A stretch of 64,000 nucleotides of DNA from assembly GCA_947629795.1 (NCBI GenBank), contig CANRFC010000004.1, forward strand, positions 58,563 through 122,562, written 5' to 3'. This DNA comes from an uncultured Oscillospiraceae bacterium. Lineage in GTDB: Bacteria > Bacillota > Clostridia > Oscillospirales > Oscillospiraceae. Shown in pieces: positions 16,599-25,064 of the stretch. The translations under genes were made by a program, and so were the position numbers. The notes under the pieces are model-generated. The model was not told where the DNA came from. It did not search any database and was given only the letters and a program-made list of their open reading frames with translations. The first letter of the stretch is position 1. Every line of letters starts with the position of its first letter.

Positions 16599-17588
16599 AT
16601 GGAACTGACATTGACCGCCGGGTGGGACAAGACCTTCCCCCAAAGCGACAAGGTGGACCACCGCAAGGTGACCTTCCCCAACCGCTACGGCATCACCCTG
16701 GCAGCCGACCTGTACCGGCCCAAGGAGGCGGTGGGAAAGCTGCCCGCCATCGCCGTGTGCGGCCCCTTCGGGGCGGTGAAGGAGCAGTGCTCCGGGCTCT
16801 ACGCCCAGACCATGGCAGAGCGGGGCTTCCTGACCCTCGCCTTCGACCCCTCCTTCACCGGCGAGAGCGGCGGGACGCCCCGGTACATGGCCTCCCCCGA
16901 CATCAACACCGAGGACTTTCAGGCCGCGGTGGACTTCCTCTCCGTACAAGAGGATGTGGACCCGGACAGGATCGGCCTCATCGGCATCTGCGGCTGGGGC
17001 GGCATGGCCCTGAACGCCGCCGCCCTGGACACCCGGGTCAAGGCCACCGCCGCCATGACCATGTACGACATGAGCCGGGTCAACGCCAAGGGATACTTTG
17101 ACGCCGAGGACAGCGAGGAGGCCCGCTACGAGAAGAAAAGGGCCCTCAACGCCCAGCGCACCGCCGACTTCAAGGCGGGCAGCTATGAGCTGGGCGGCGG
17201 CGTGGTGGACCCCCTCCCCGAGGACGCCCCCTTCTTCGTGAAGGACTACTACGACTACTACAAGACCTCCCGGGGCTACCACCCCCGCTCCCTCAACTCC
17301 AACGGCGGGTGGAACAAGACCGGGTGCCTGTCCTTCCTCAACCAGCCCATCCTCTGCTATGCCCATGAGATCCGCTCCGCCGTCCTCATCGTCCACGGAG
17401 AGAAGGCCCACTCCTGCTACTTCGGCAAGGACGCCTTCGCGGCCATGATGCAGAATAACCCCCGCCCGGAAAACAAGGAGCTCCTCCTCATCCCCGGCGC
17501 GGTCCACACCGACCTCTACGACGGCGGCGGCAAAAACGCCATCCCCTTTGACAAGCTGGAGACCTTCTTCAAAACCTATCTGGACTGA
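16599..17588 (+). CDS. alpha/beta hydrolase (dienelactone hydrolase/YcjY-like)
   Basis: 329-aa alpha/beta hydrolase. The oxyanion region is VCGPFGAVKEQ (about 53-63). The nucleophile elbow reads GLIGICGWGG, which puts Cys131 where most hydrolases have serine, as in dienelactone hydrolases. The histidine is in IPGAVHTDLYD near the end, and the acid position is in VHGEKAHS, a glutamate rather than aspartate. It heads an operon with two flavin reductases under a LysR-type promoter. It may hydrolyse an ester or lactone; a substrate cannot be named. Confidence 0.85.
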   Translation: MELTLTAGWDKTFPQSDKVDHRKVTFPNRYGITLAADLYRPKEAVGKLPAIAVCGPFGAVKEQCSGLYAQTMAERGFLTLAFDPSFTGESGGTPRYMASPDINTEDFQAAVDFLSVQEDVDPDRIGLIGICGWGGMALNAAALDTRVKATAAMTMYDMSRVNAKGYFDAEDSEEARYEKKRALNAQRTADFKAGSYELGGGVVDPLPEDAPFFVKDYYDYYKTSRGYHPRSLNSNGGWNKTGCLSFLNQPILCYAHEIRSAVLIVHGEKAHSCYFGKDAFAAMMQNNPRPENKELLLIPGAVHTDLYDGGGKNAIPFDKLETFFKTYLD

Positions 17589-17618
17589 GCCGCCCACGAA
17601 ATGCAAGGGAGTCTGATC

Positions 17619-18176
17619 ATGCGAATTGCTGTACTGCGGGGAAGCCCCCGCAAAAACGGTTCCTCCAACCTTTTGGCCGACCACTTTATCCGGGGCGCCG
17701 AAGAGGTGGGACACGAGATCGTGGATATCGATGTCGCCCACGCCGACATCCATCCGTGCATCGGCTGCAAGGCCTGTGAATTCAATGGGAAGCCCTGTGT
17801 GCTGACAGACGAAATGACGGAGATAAAGGCAAAGATCCTTTCGGCTGATATGGTCGTCTTTGTAACGCCGCTGTACTATTTCGGAATGTCCGCGCAGCTG
17901 AAGATGTGTGTCGACAGGTGCTGTGCCGTGGCGCGGCAGCTGACCCAGCGGCGCCTGAAGTCGGCCCTGATCGTCTCGGCCTGGAATGACGATGACTGGA
18001 CCATGACCGCCATAGAGAGCCACTATCAGACCCTGTGCCGGTACATCGAAATGGAGGACCAGGGCATGATCCTCGGGACCGGGTGCGGGACCGTAGAGCA
18101 GACAAGCCGGAGCAGATTCCCGCAGATGGCCTATGAACTGGGCCGCTCCCTTGTCCCGGACAGAAGCGGCAGGTAA
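17619..18176 (+). CDS. NAD(P)H-dependent FMN reductase / flavodoxin family oxidoreductase
   Basis: 185-aa flavodoxin-fold protein. MRIAVLRGSPRKNGSSNLLA (residues 1-20) is the FMN phosphate loop. IGCKACEF near residue 50 is the cysteine pair common in the iron-sulfur flavoprotein branch, although the complete cluster motif is not seen. VTPLYYFGMSAQLK contacts the flavin ring. AAGGGAG precedes the ATG at 17619; a start six codons earlier is possible but lacks a ribosome binding site. It lies 30 bases after the hydrolase gene. Confidence 0.9.
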   Translation: MRIAVLRGSPRKNGSSNLLADHFIRGAEEVGHEIVDIDVAHADIHPCIGCKACEFNGKPCVLTDEMTEIKAKILSADMVVFVTPLYYFGMSAQLKMCVDRCCAVARQLTQRRLKSALIVSAWNDDDWTMTAIESHYQTLCRYIEMEDQGMILGTGCGTVEQTSRSRFPQMAYELGRSLVPDRSGR

Positions 18177-18282
18177 CGCAGGCCCGGACCATGAGCCGGA
18201 CCGTTCCGCCCACCGGGGGGCCTGCCTGGGACCCTTCTCCCGGCCGGGCCTTTCGAAAAGCAGACATAGGAGGAAGCAAGCT

Positions 18283-18822
18283 ATGAGCAAGAACGTACTC
18301 ATCGTCACCGGCAGCCTGCGGGCAAACAGCAACTCCGATGCCCTGGCCGCCGCCTTCGCCCGGGGGACCGCCGAGGCCGGGAATACCGTGGAGACCGTCA
18401 GCCTCAAGGGCAAGGACATCGGCTTCTGCACCGGCTGCCTGGCCTGCCAGAAGACCCGGAAGTGTGTGATCGCCGACGACGCCGTGGCCCTGGCCGAGCA
18501 GGTAAAAAACGCCGACGTGTTGGTCCTCGCCGGCCCGGTCTACTATTACAGCGTCTCCGGTCTCCTGAAGACCTTCCTGGACCGCTGCAACCCCCTGTTT
18601 GTCTCGGACTACAAGTTCCGGGAGGTGTACTTTCTGACCACGGCGGCAGACGCCGACGATGACGCCAAAAACGGCCCGGTAGAGGCCATAAAGGGCTGGG
18701 TAGCGTGCTTTGAGAGAGCCCGTTTGGCGGGGGTAGTTTTCGCCGGCGGCGTGGATGCCCCCGGCGAGATAAGAGGACATAAGGCCCTGGAAAGTGCCTA
18801 TATGATGGGAAAACAGGCGTAG
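18283..18822 (+). CDS. flavodoxin family NAD(P)H-dependent oxidoreductase
   Basis: 179-aa flavodoxin-fold reductase related to its upstream neighbour: VTGSLRANSNSDALAAAFA binds FMN phosphate, FCTGCLACQKT holds the cysteine pair, and GPVYYYSVSGLLKTFLDR faces the flavin. AGGAGG seven to nine bases before the ATG at 18283 supports this start; 50 more upstream codons are open but implausible. It is the third gene of the operon begun by the hydrolase and ends before a strong terminator. Two tandem flavin reductases suggest reduction of quinones, nitro compounds or enones. Confidence 0.9.
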   Translation: MSKNVLIVTGSLRANSNSDALAAAFARGTAEAGNTVETVSLKGKDIGFCTGCLACQKTRKCVIADDAVALAEQVKNADVLVLAGPVYYYSVSGLLKTFLDRCNPLFVSDYKFREVYFLTTAADADDDAKNGPVEAIKGWVACFERARLAGVVFAGGVDAPGEIRGHKALESAYMMGKQA

Positions 18823-18901
18823 ATCCGTCCGAATTCAAAGCAAAGGGACACATACCGCAAAATGACGCCCGGGACCAAACTGCATATTCCGGAACAGGCC
18901 C

Positions 18902-18948
18902 AAAAAATGTGCGGTCGGCAGGGCTTTCGCCCCCGACCGCACGTTTTT
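18902..18948. terminator. bidirectional rho-independent terminator
   Basis: A 10-bp stem (18909-18918 with 18933-18942) with AAAAAA on the left and TTTTT on the right, between the flavodoxin gene and the convergent CarD gene. Confidence 0.92.
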
Positions 18949-18984
18949 CTTCTGTTTTTATACCATTTTGCTGCTTATTCGCTT

Positions 18985-19500
18985 TTACGTATCCCGCAGC
19001 GTTTTGCTGATATATCCCTTGACCTGGTCCCGGTCGATGTCCAGCGCGGCGGCCAGCTCCCCGTAGAGCAGGTTCTCCGCCTCGTCCATGAACTGCTGGT
19101 CCACCGCGCCCAGCTTCCGCTTTTCGGCCTTGGTCTCCTGCATTTTGAGGTAGATGGAGCAGATGAGCCGGGCCAGGTCCTGGCCGGCAAGGCTGCCGAG
19201 CTGCTCCCGGTAGTGCTCCCGGAGCTGGCTCAGATTCTGGTTATAGTAGGGCTCCGACTTCAGGTCGGGAAGCTCCTTGATAAAGGCCTGGGCCTCCTCC
19301 CGGCTCATGATGGGGCGGGTGAAGATCACCCCGCTGTCCACGTTGTCCACCGGGGCCAGGATGCTCCCGCTCTGATACAGAGGGCGCAAAACATAGTAGA
19401 GCCGGGCAGTTTTCTCCCCGGGGACGGGCTGTGATACGGTGCCCTCCACCCGGCACACACCAGTCTTGCCGTAAAGGATGAGTTGTTCGGTCTGATACAT
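18985..19500 (-). CDS. CarD family transcriptional regulator
   Basis: 171-aa protein beginning YQTEQLILYGKTGVCRVEG, the Tudor-like RNA-polymerase interaction domain of the CarD/CdnL/TRCF family, followed by a helical C-terminal domain that in CarD contacts the upstream edge of the transcription bubble. The ATG at 19500 has GGGAGGG at a good distance; a longer frame is open but starts outside the homology. Family members stabilise open promoter complexes. It is divergent from the LysR gene at 19729. Confidence 0.92.
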   Translation of the reverse strand: MYQTEQLILYGKTGVCRVEGTVSQPVPGEKTARLYYVLRPLYQSGSILAPVDNVDSGVIFTRPIMSREEAQAFIKELPDLKSEPYYNQNLSQLREHYREQLGSLAGQDLARLICSIYLKMQETKAEKRKLGAVDQQFMDEAENLLYGELAAALDIDRDQVKGYISKTLRDT

Positions 19501-19677
19501 GCTTCTGCCCTCCCGTTTTCGCCTTTTCGCCAAAAAGAACAAACGTGGGCGAAAACTGGATTTACGCAGTTACGCCACACGTTTGATTCTATTTTAGCAC
19601 TTTTTTCAAATTTGTCAAAGGCTTTTTTGCTCGAAATGCGCAGTCTTGCAATTTTCATGAGGTTTTGCCCCTCTTTC

Positions 19678-19706
19678 TTGGAATGGGGTCGGAAATATGG
19701 TATACT
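19678..19706 (+). promoter_or_regulatory. promoter of the LysR gene at 19729
   Basis: TTGGAA, 17 bases, TATACT. The predicted start falls at about 19713, right at the AAAGGAGG of the gene, so the leader would be only about 16 bases. Confidence 0.75.
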
Positions 19707-19728
19707 TTCAGGAAAGGAGGGGTGGCTC

Positions 19729-20619
19729 ATGGAGCTGCGGGTGCTTCGCTACTTTCTGACGGTGGTGCGGGAGGAGAATATCACCCGGGCCGCCCAGGTC
19801 CTGCACATCACCCAGCCCGCCCTGAGCCGGCAGCTCACCGCCCTGGAGGAGGAGCTGGGCTGTCAGCTCCTGGTCCGGGGGAAACGGAAGGTGTCCCTCA
19901 CCGAGGCCGGGTTGCTCCTGCGCCGCCGGGCTGAGGAGCTGGTGGAGCTGGCCGACAGGACCGAGCGGGAGTTTGCCGCCGGCGGTCAGGATCTGGCCGG
20001 AGAGATCGTCATCGGCAGCGCCGAGTCCTCCGCCGCCCAACTCCTGCCCCGCCTGATCGAGCCCTTTCTCCGGGAACATCCCCTGGTCCGCTTCGACCTG
20101 ATCTCCGGCAACGCCGACCAGGTCAAGGACCAGCTGGACCAGGGCCTGTTGGACATTGGCCTGTTGCTGGAGCCGGTGGAGGTGGAGAAATACGAATTCC
20201 TCCGCCTGCAGCAGACGGAGCGGTGGGGGGTCCTGCTCCGGGCAGACGACCCCCTGGCGGCAAAGGAGGCGGTCACCGCCCGGGATATTTCTCCCCTGCC
20301 CCTGCTGCTCTCCCGCCGGGCCCTGGTCCAGAAAGAGCTTGCCAGTTGGTTCGGTGAGGACCTGGAACAGCTCCATATCCTCTCCACCTACAACCTCATC
20401 GGCAACGCGGTCCACTTTGTGGAGCGGGGCCTGGGGTGCGCGGTCACCATCGAGGGGGCGGTCTCCGCCTTCGACCCCAACCGGGTCTGCTTCCGGCCCT
20501 TTACCCCGGCACTGACGGTGCGCAGCGTGCTGGTATGGAAAAAGTATCAGACCTTCAGCCCCCTGCTGGCCCATTTTCTCAACCACATCAAAGTTACTTT
20601 AAGACATGATAAATTATAA
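19729..20619 (+). CDS. LysR family transcriptional regulator
   Basis: 296-aa regulator beginning MELRVLRYFLTVVREENITR, with helix-turn-helix AAQVLHITQPALSRQLTALE, then the effector-binding domain. AAAGGAGGGG and a TATACT promoter support the ATG at 19729; the open frame extends 82 codons upstream through the promoter and is not real there. Close similarity to the regulator at 15554-16456 in the DNA-binding half indicates paralogues. It stands directly upstream of the secreted flavodoxin fusion gene and is separated from it by a terminator. Confidence 0.94.
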   Translation: MELRVLRYFLTVVREENITRAAQVLHITQPALSRQLTALEEELGCQLLVRGKRKVSLTEAGLLLRRRAEELVELADRTEREFAAGGQDLAGEIVIGSAESSAAQLLPRLIEPFLREHPLVRFDLISGNADQVKDQLDQGLLDIGLLLEPVEVEKYEFLRLQQTERWGVLLRADDPLAAKEAVTARDISPLPLLLSRRALVQKELASWFGEDLEQLHILSTYNLIGNAVHFVERGLGCAVTIEGAVSAFDPNRVCFRPFTPALTVRSVLVWKKYQTFSPLLAHFLNHIKVTLRHDKL

Positions 20620-20658
20620 AACATAAGCATTGGACATATTAAGGTAAAGCGGTTAGAA

Positions 20659-20692
20659 TGAGAGTATCCTCAACGGATGCTCTCATTTTTTT
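20659..20692 (+). terminator. rho-independent terminator after LysR gene
   Basis: An 11-bp stem with one G-T pair (20659-20669 with 20675-20685) is followed by seven T. Confidence 0.93.
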
Positions 20693-20752
20693 GATCCGTT
20701 CAATTCCCGTCTCCGGCGGGAAAACGTGAAAAAACGACAGGAGATGGAACAC

Positions 20753-22177
20753 ATGAAAACGCGGATCCTGCGCTCTCTGCTGGCCCTGATGCTGGCGCTC
20801 TGCACCGCCTGCGGCGCGGCCGCCGCCGAGGTGGGGTTCACCGACGTCCCCGCCGATGCCGACTACGCCGAGGCGGTGGCCTGGTGCCGGGAGCAGGGCC
20901 TGATGAACGGCATTTCCGCCGACCGCTTTGAGCCCGAGGGCACTCTGACCCGGGCCATGCTGGTCACCACCCTGTACCGGGCTGAGGGGGAGCCCGCCGT
21001 CAGCGGCGCGCCCGCCTTTTCCGACGTCCAGGCAGGCGTCTGGTATTCCGATGCCGTGGTCTGGGCCGGTCAGCAGGGCATCGTCCAGGGTTACGGCAAC
21101 GGCCTGTTCGGCACCAACGACCCGGTGAGCGTGGAGCAGATGGAGGTCATTCTGGACCGCCGGATGGGCCGGGGCGACACCTGGGAAGGCGACCCCGCCA
21201 GGGCCCATGCCGCCACCCGCGCCCAGGTGGCTGTGGCCCTCTACGAGAACCGGGACGCTCAGGTGCCCGGCCAGACCGCCGACCCCACGCCTGCGCCCGG
21301 TGCCGTCTCCTCCAAGGCCCTGGTGGTCTGCTTCTCCCGCACCGGCAATACCATGGGCATTGCGGAAAAGGTGGCGGAGGCCGCCGGTGCGGACCTCCTT
21401 GAACTCACCGCCCGGGAGCCCTACACCGACGCCGACATCCGGTACACCGACAGCAACTGCCGGGCCAACCGGGAGCAGCGGGACCCCACCGCCCGGCCCG
21501 CCGTCAACGAGACCGTGGCCGATCTCTCCGACTACGAGGTGGTCTTCCTGGGGTATCCCATCTGGCAGGGCCAGGCCCCCAAGGTGATCTACACCTTCCT
21601 GGAGGGCTGTGAGGGCTGGGACGGCCAGACCATCGTGCCCTTCTGCACCTCGGGGAGCAGCCCCATAGGCTCCAGCGCCGCCGATCTCCACGGCCTGGTC
21701 TCCGACAGCGTGACCTGGCTGGACGGGGAGCGTTTCAGCGCCAACGCCTCCCAGAGCGCCGTCACCGATTGGGTGGACGGCCTGGGCCTGGAGCTCAGTC
21801 AAAATGAGGAGGGACCGGATGTGAACAAGCTCACCCTCACTTTCAACGGCTATACCTACACTGCCACCCTGGCGGAGAATTCCTCCGCCCAGGCCCTGAA
21901 GGACCTGCTGAAGGACGGCCCGCTGACCATTCAAATGAGCGACTACGGCAGCTTTGAAAAGGTGGGGCCCCTGGGCGCCGACCTGCCCCGGAACGATGAG
22001 CAGATCACCACCTCTGCCGGGGACATCATCCTCTACCAGGGGAACCAGATCACCATCTATTACGCCCAAAACAGCTGGAACTTCACCCGCCTGGGCCGCA
22101 TCGACGACCCCAGCGGTCTGCGGGATGCCCTGGGCAGCGGAGACGTCAGCGTGACGCTGACCCTTGGAGAGGGCTGA
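20753..22177 (+). CDS. secreted SLH-flavodoxin-cyclophilin-like fusion protein
   Basis: 474-aa exported protein. Residues 1-26 form a signal peptide (MKTRILRSLLALMLALCTAC, then Ala-rich). Two S-layer homology repeats follow at about 29-78 and 89-135, and part of a third at about 154-170, which would bind it to the cell wall. After a Pro-rich linker comes a flavodoxin domain at about 187-345 with VVCFSRTGNTMGIAEK as FMN loop and FLGYPIWQGQAPKVIYTFLE. A cyclophilin-like fold domain (DUF-type, VNKLTLTFNGYTY to the end) closes the protein. AGGAG nine bases upstream supports the ATG at 20753. A wall-anchored flavin electron carrier is inferred. Confidence 0.85.
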   Translation: MKTRILRSLLALMLALCTACGAAAAEVGFTDVPADADYAEAVAWCREQGLMNGISADRFEPEGTLTRAMLVTTLYRAEGEPAVSGAPAFSDVQAGVWYSDAVVWAGQQGIVQGYGNGLFGTNDPVSVEQMEVILDRRMGRGDTWEGDPARAHAATRAQVAVALYENRDAQVPGQTADPTPAPGAVSSKALVVCFSRTGNTMGIAEKVAEAAGADLLELTAREPYTDADIRYTDSNCRANREQRDPTARPAVNETVADLSDYEVVFLGYPIWQGQAPKVIYTFLEGCEGWDGQTIVPFCTSGSSPIGSSAADLHGLVSDSVTWLDGERFSANASQSAVTDWVDGLGLELSQNEEGPDVNKLTLTFNGYTYTATLAENSSAQALKDLLKDGPLTIQMSDYGSFEKVGPLGADLPRNDEQITTSAGDIILYQGNQITIYYAQNSWNFTRLGRIDDPSGLRDALGSGDVSVTLTLGEG

Positions 22178-22212
22178 TGGCCCGGCCGCAAGGAAGGGAG
22201 CAGGGCACAGGT

Positions 22213-22557
22213 ATGAAAACAGCCACATCCGTCAAACGCTTCCAGATCAGCCCGGCCACGGCCCGGTTCTGCCGGGAGCACGGACTTCTCCGGGCCGAGG
22301 AGGGGGACTACACCGATGAGGACGTCCGGCGGCTGGGGCTGGTCCACACCCTGCTGGAAGCCGGCTTTTCCCACAAGTCTCTGAAGCGGTACCTGGATCT
22401 TCTGGACGTGGGAGAACCCGGCCGGCTGGAGCGCACCCGGCTTTTGCGGACCCAGCGTGCCAAGCTGCTGGAGGAGATCCACAGCCATCAGCGGGCGCTG
22501 GACCGGCTGGACTATCTGATCCGGGAGCAGGAAGCCGGGAAGGAAGACAAGTACTGA
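22213..22557 (+). CDS. MerR family transcriptional regulator
   Basis: 114-aa protein with a MerR-type winged helix: VKRFQISPATARFCREHGLL, then the TDEDVRRLGLVHTLLEAGFS segment and a C-terminal coiled coil. The usual LRYYE motif is altered to ARFCREHGL. The start is uncertain: ATG 22213 follows AGGAAGGGAG by 12 bases, while ATG 22177 overlaps the stop of the fusion gene and would add 12 residues. It stands between the flavodoxin fusion and the cupin genes and may respond to a redox or ligand signal for them. Confidence 0.85.
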   Translation: MKTATSVKRFQISPATARFCREHGLLRAEEGDYTDEDVRRLGLVHTLLEAGFSHKSLKRYLDLLDVGEPGRLERTRLLRTQRAKLLEEIHSHQRALDRLDYLIREQEAGKEDKY

Positions 22558-22589
22558 GCATTTCGCAGGAATAGAAGGAGGAAACTACC

Positions 22590-23003
22590 ATGAACGATCT
22601 TTCGCAGAGCGTGATCTTCGGGCGGGGCCCCGAAAACACCGCCTACGCCCAGTTTTTCGTGGGGCAGAGCTATCTCAACATGATCTCCCTGGAGCAGGTG
22701 GTCATCGGCAACGTGACCTTTGAGCCGGGCTGCCGCAACAACTGGCACATCCACCGCGCCAAGTCCGGCGGCGGCCAGATCCTGCTGGTCACCGGCGGCC
22801 GGGGCTGGTACCAGGAGGAGGGCAAACCCGCCCGGGAGCTCCACGCCGGGGACGTGGTACACATCCCCGCCGGGGTGAAGCACTGGCACGGCGCCGCCAA
22901 GGACAGCTGGTTCGTCCACCTGGCGGTGGAGGTCCCCGGCGAGGGGACCGGAAACGAATGGCTGGAGCCGGTGAGCGACGAGGAGTACGACAAGCTGCCC
23001 TGA
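22590..23003 (+). CDS. cupin domain protein
   Basis: 137-aa single cupin. Motif 1 is GCRNNWHIHRAKSGGGQILLV and motif 2 is GDVVHIPAGVKHWHGA; the histidines in WHIH and KHWHG would bind a metal. Small cupins of this kind often accompany carboxymuconolactone decarboxylase-like proteins in clostridial redox clusters, as here two genes downstream. GAAGGAGGA lies before the ATG. The reaction is unknown. Confidence 0.9.
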   Translation: MNDLSQSVIFGRGPENTAYAQFFVGQSYLNMISLEQVVIGNVTFEPGCRNNWHIHRAKSGGGQILLVTGGRGWYQEEGKPARELHAGDVVHIPAGVKHWHGAAKDSWFVHLAVEVPGEGTGNEWLEPVSDEEYDKLP

Positions 23004-23048
23004 CCCAAATGCCGGCAGCCATTTCTGCATTGAAAAGAGGAACATTCC

Positions 23049-23909
23049 ATGAGACGATATGAAGGACTGACACTGGACGCCGAGCGGGCACTGTACGGCG
23101 TACGGGACGCGGAGATAACGGACTGTGTCTTCGACGGCCCCGCCGACGGGGAATCCGCCTTGAAGGAGACCGCCGGTCTCCGCGTTGCAAACTGCCTGTT
23201 CCGCCTGCGCTATCCCCTGTGGCACTGTCACGGCGCCCAACTCTCCGGCTGTATCATGACCGACACCTGCCGGGCCGCCCTCTGGTACGACAGCGGTCTC
23301 ACCTTTGAGGACTGCTCCCTGGGCGGGATCAAGGCCCTGCGGGAGTGCGATGGGACCGTCATGCGGCGGTGCCGGATCGACTCCCGGGAGTTCGGCTGGT
23401 TCTGCCGGGGCCTGCGGATGGAGGACTGCGACCTGGTCAGCGAGTATCCCTTCCTGCAGTGCCGGGACCTGGAGCTGAGCGGCCTGAAGATGCAGGCCAA
23501 GTATTCCCTCCAGTACGTGGAGGGCGCCACCCTCCGCCGCTGCGAGCTGGACACCAAGGACGCCTTCTGGCACAGCAAAAACGTCACGGTCTATGACAGC
23601 GTGCTCCGGGGGGAATACCTGGCCTGGTACTCCGAAAATCTAAGGCTTGTGCACTGTAAGATCATCGGGACCCAGCCTCTGTGCTACGCCAAAGGCCTGG
23701 TGCTGGAGGACTGTGAGATGGTGGACTGCGACCTGGCCTTTGAGAACAGCAGCGTCCGGGCCACCGTCCGGGGCGGGATCGACAGCGTGAAAAATCCCGC
23801 CGAGGGCCGCATCGAGGCCGACCGCATCGGGGAGGTCATTCTGGACGAGTTCCGGAACAAGGCGGCCCACTGCGAGATCCTGCGCCGGGCAGACAAGACC
23901 TGCGCTTAA
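23049..23909 (+). CDS. DUF3737 family protein (right-handed beta-helix-like)
   Basis: 286-aa protein made of short repeats of about 20 residues ending in Cys-rich turns, such as DCVFDGPADGESALKE, VANCLFRL and FEDCSLGG. It also has the family landmarks YPLWHCHG, FGWFCRGL and YLAWYSENL. DUF3737 proteins are predicted beta helices without known enzymatic role. AGAGGAAC precedes the ATG. It lies between cupin and carboxymuconolactone decarboxylase genes, 46 and 14 bases away, in one apparent operon. Confidence 0.9.
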   Translation: MRRYEGLTLDAERALYGVRDAEITDCVFDGPADGESALKETAGLRVANCLFRLRYPLWHCHGAQLSGCIMTDTCRAALWYDSGLTFEDCSLGGIKALRECDGTVMRRCRIDSREFGWFCRGLRMEDCDLVSEYPFLQCRDLELSGLKMQAKYSLQYVEGATLRRCELDTKDAFWHSKNVTVYDSVLRGEYLAWYSENLRLVHCKIIGTQPLCYAKGLVLEDCEMVDCDLAFENSSVRATVRGGIDSVKNPAEGRIEADRIGEVILDEFRNKAAHCEILRRADKTCA

Positions 23910-23922
23910 AGGGGGAGCACCT

Positions 23923-24675
23923 ATGGACAGGATCAGACAAAGTGAAAAGGTCTACCGGGAGCTGTTCGGTGACGGCCAACCCGCCATGCAGGCCACTGAC
24001 CCGGAACTGCAGAATATCCTCAGCCGCTTCATCTTCGGGGAGGTGTCCCAGCAGGGGGAACTGACCGCCAAGGAGCGGGAGCTCATCACCATTGCGGTGC
24101 TCTCCGCCCAGCAGACCCTGCCCCAGCTCCGGGCCCATGTGAAGGCCGGGCTGAACGTGGGTCTGACCCCGGCGGAGATCCGGGAGGCCGTCTATCAGTG
24201 CACGCCCTATATCGGCTTTCCCAAGACCCTCAACGCCGTGGGGGAGATGGACGCTGTATTCCAGGCGGCAGGCATCGCCCTGCCCCTGGAGGACCAGGGC
24301 ACGGTGGACGAGGACACCCGGTTTGACAAGGGCCTGGCCGTCCAGAAGTCCATCTTCGGGGCGGTCATCGACCAGATGCGCGCCACTGCCCCGGTGGGGC
24401 AGGAGCACATCCAGGACTATCTCTCCGCCTTCTGCTTCGGGGATATCTATACCCGCAAGGTGCTGGACCTCCAGACACGGGAGCTTCTGACCCTGTGTGT
24501 CATCAGCTCCCTGGGCGGGTGCGAGAGCCAGGTGAAGTCCCACGTCCAGGGCAATGCCAATGTGGGCAACTCCAAGCAGCGGCTCATCGACGCCCTGACC
24601 CAGTGCCTGCCCTACATGGGCTTCCCCCGGACCCTGAACGCCCTGGCCTGCGTCAACGCGGTTCTGCCGGAATAG
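23923..24675 (+). CDS. carboxymuconolactone decarboxylase family protein, two domains
   Basis: 250-aa protein with two CMD (AhpD-like) modules. The first contains TAKERELITIAVLSA, then LRAHVKAGLNVGLTPAEIRE and YIGFPKTLNAV. The second repeats the plan with LQTRELLTLCVISSLGG, VKSHVQGNANVGNSKQRL and YMGFPRTLNAL. No CxxC AhpD peroxidase motif is visible, so it is a decarboxylase- or isomerase-like member. AAAGGGGGAG precedes the ATG. It ends the MerR-cupin-DUF3737 operon before a terminator. Confidence 0.92.
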   Translation: MDRIRQSEKVYRELFGDGQPAMQATDPELQNILSRFIFGEVSQQGELTAKERELITIAVLSAQQTLPQLRAHVKAGLNVGLTPAEIREAVYQCTPYIGFPKTLNAVGEMDAVFQAAGIALPLEDQGTVDEDTRFDKGLAVQKSIFGAVIDQMRATAPVGQEHIQDYLSAFCFGDIYTRKVLDLQTRELLTLCVISSLGGCESQVKSHVQGNANVGNSKQRLIDALTQCLPYMGFPRTLNALACVNAVLPE

Positions 24676-24743
24676 GCAGACGGCAAGCGCACGAAGGCGC
24701 CCTCCCGGGCAGGCCTCTGCAATATCTATGACACAGTGGATAC

Positions 24744-24785
24744 CAAAAAAGTCTGCTGAGGCACATTGCTTCAGCAGACTTTTCT
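24744..24785 (+). terminator. rho-independent terminator
   Basis: A 10-bp stem (24750-24759 with 24771-24780) is flanked by AAAAA and TTTCTT; it ends the operon and could also serve the minus-strand flavodoxin remnant. Confidence 0.88.
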
Positions 24786-24842
24786 TCGCTTTTCCGGCAG
24801 CCTTCCGAAACTTTCTGTGGGGGCCTTTGGGCGGAAAACAAA

Positions 24843-25064
24843 TCAGCGGAGCAGTCCCAGCTCTTGCAGCCACCTGCTCACCTGGTCGGACAGGTCGTCC
24901 ATACGGTGCTCCTGGATGGCAAGGCCGTCTGAGATGGAAGCACCCTCCGCCAGGTCCTTGATGGTGGTCAGGCTCCGGCCAAAGACGTTCTCACCATAGG
25001 CAGTGAAGGGGACCACCTGCTTTCCGGAAAGATCGTATTCCTCCAGGAAGGTGCATACCGCCAT
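24843..25064 (-). pseudogene. flavodoxin gene remnant, 5' truncated
   Basis: The last 73 codons of a flavodoxin-like gene, beginning at AVCTFLEEYDLSGKQVVPFT and continuing with AYGENVFGRSLTTIKDL and GLAIQEHRMDDL to a normal stop. The FMN-phosphate loop and about half of the domain are missing. Upstream of codon AVC the sequence turns into a different truncated gene on the opposite strand. It cannot form a flavodoxin fold and no ribosome binding site is seen, so it is a decayed copy. Confidence 0.8.
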
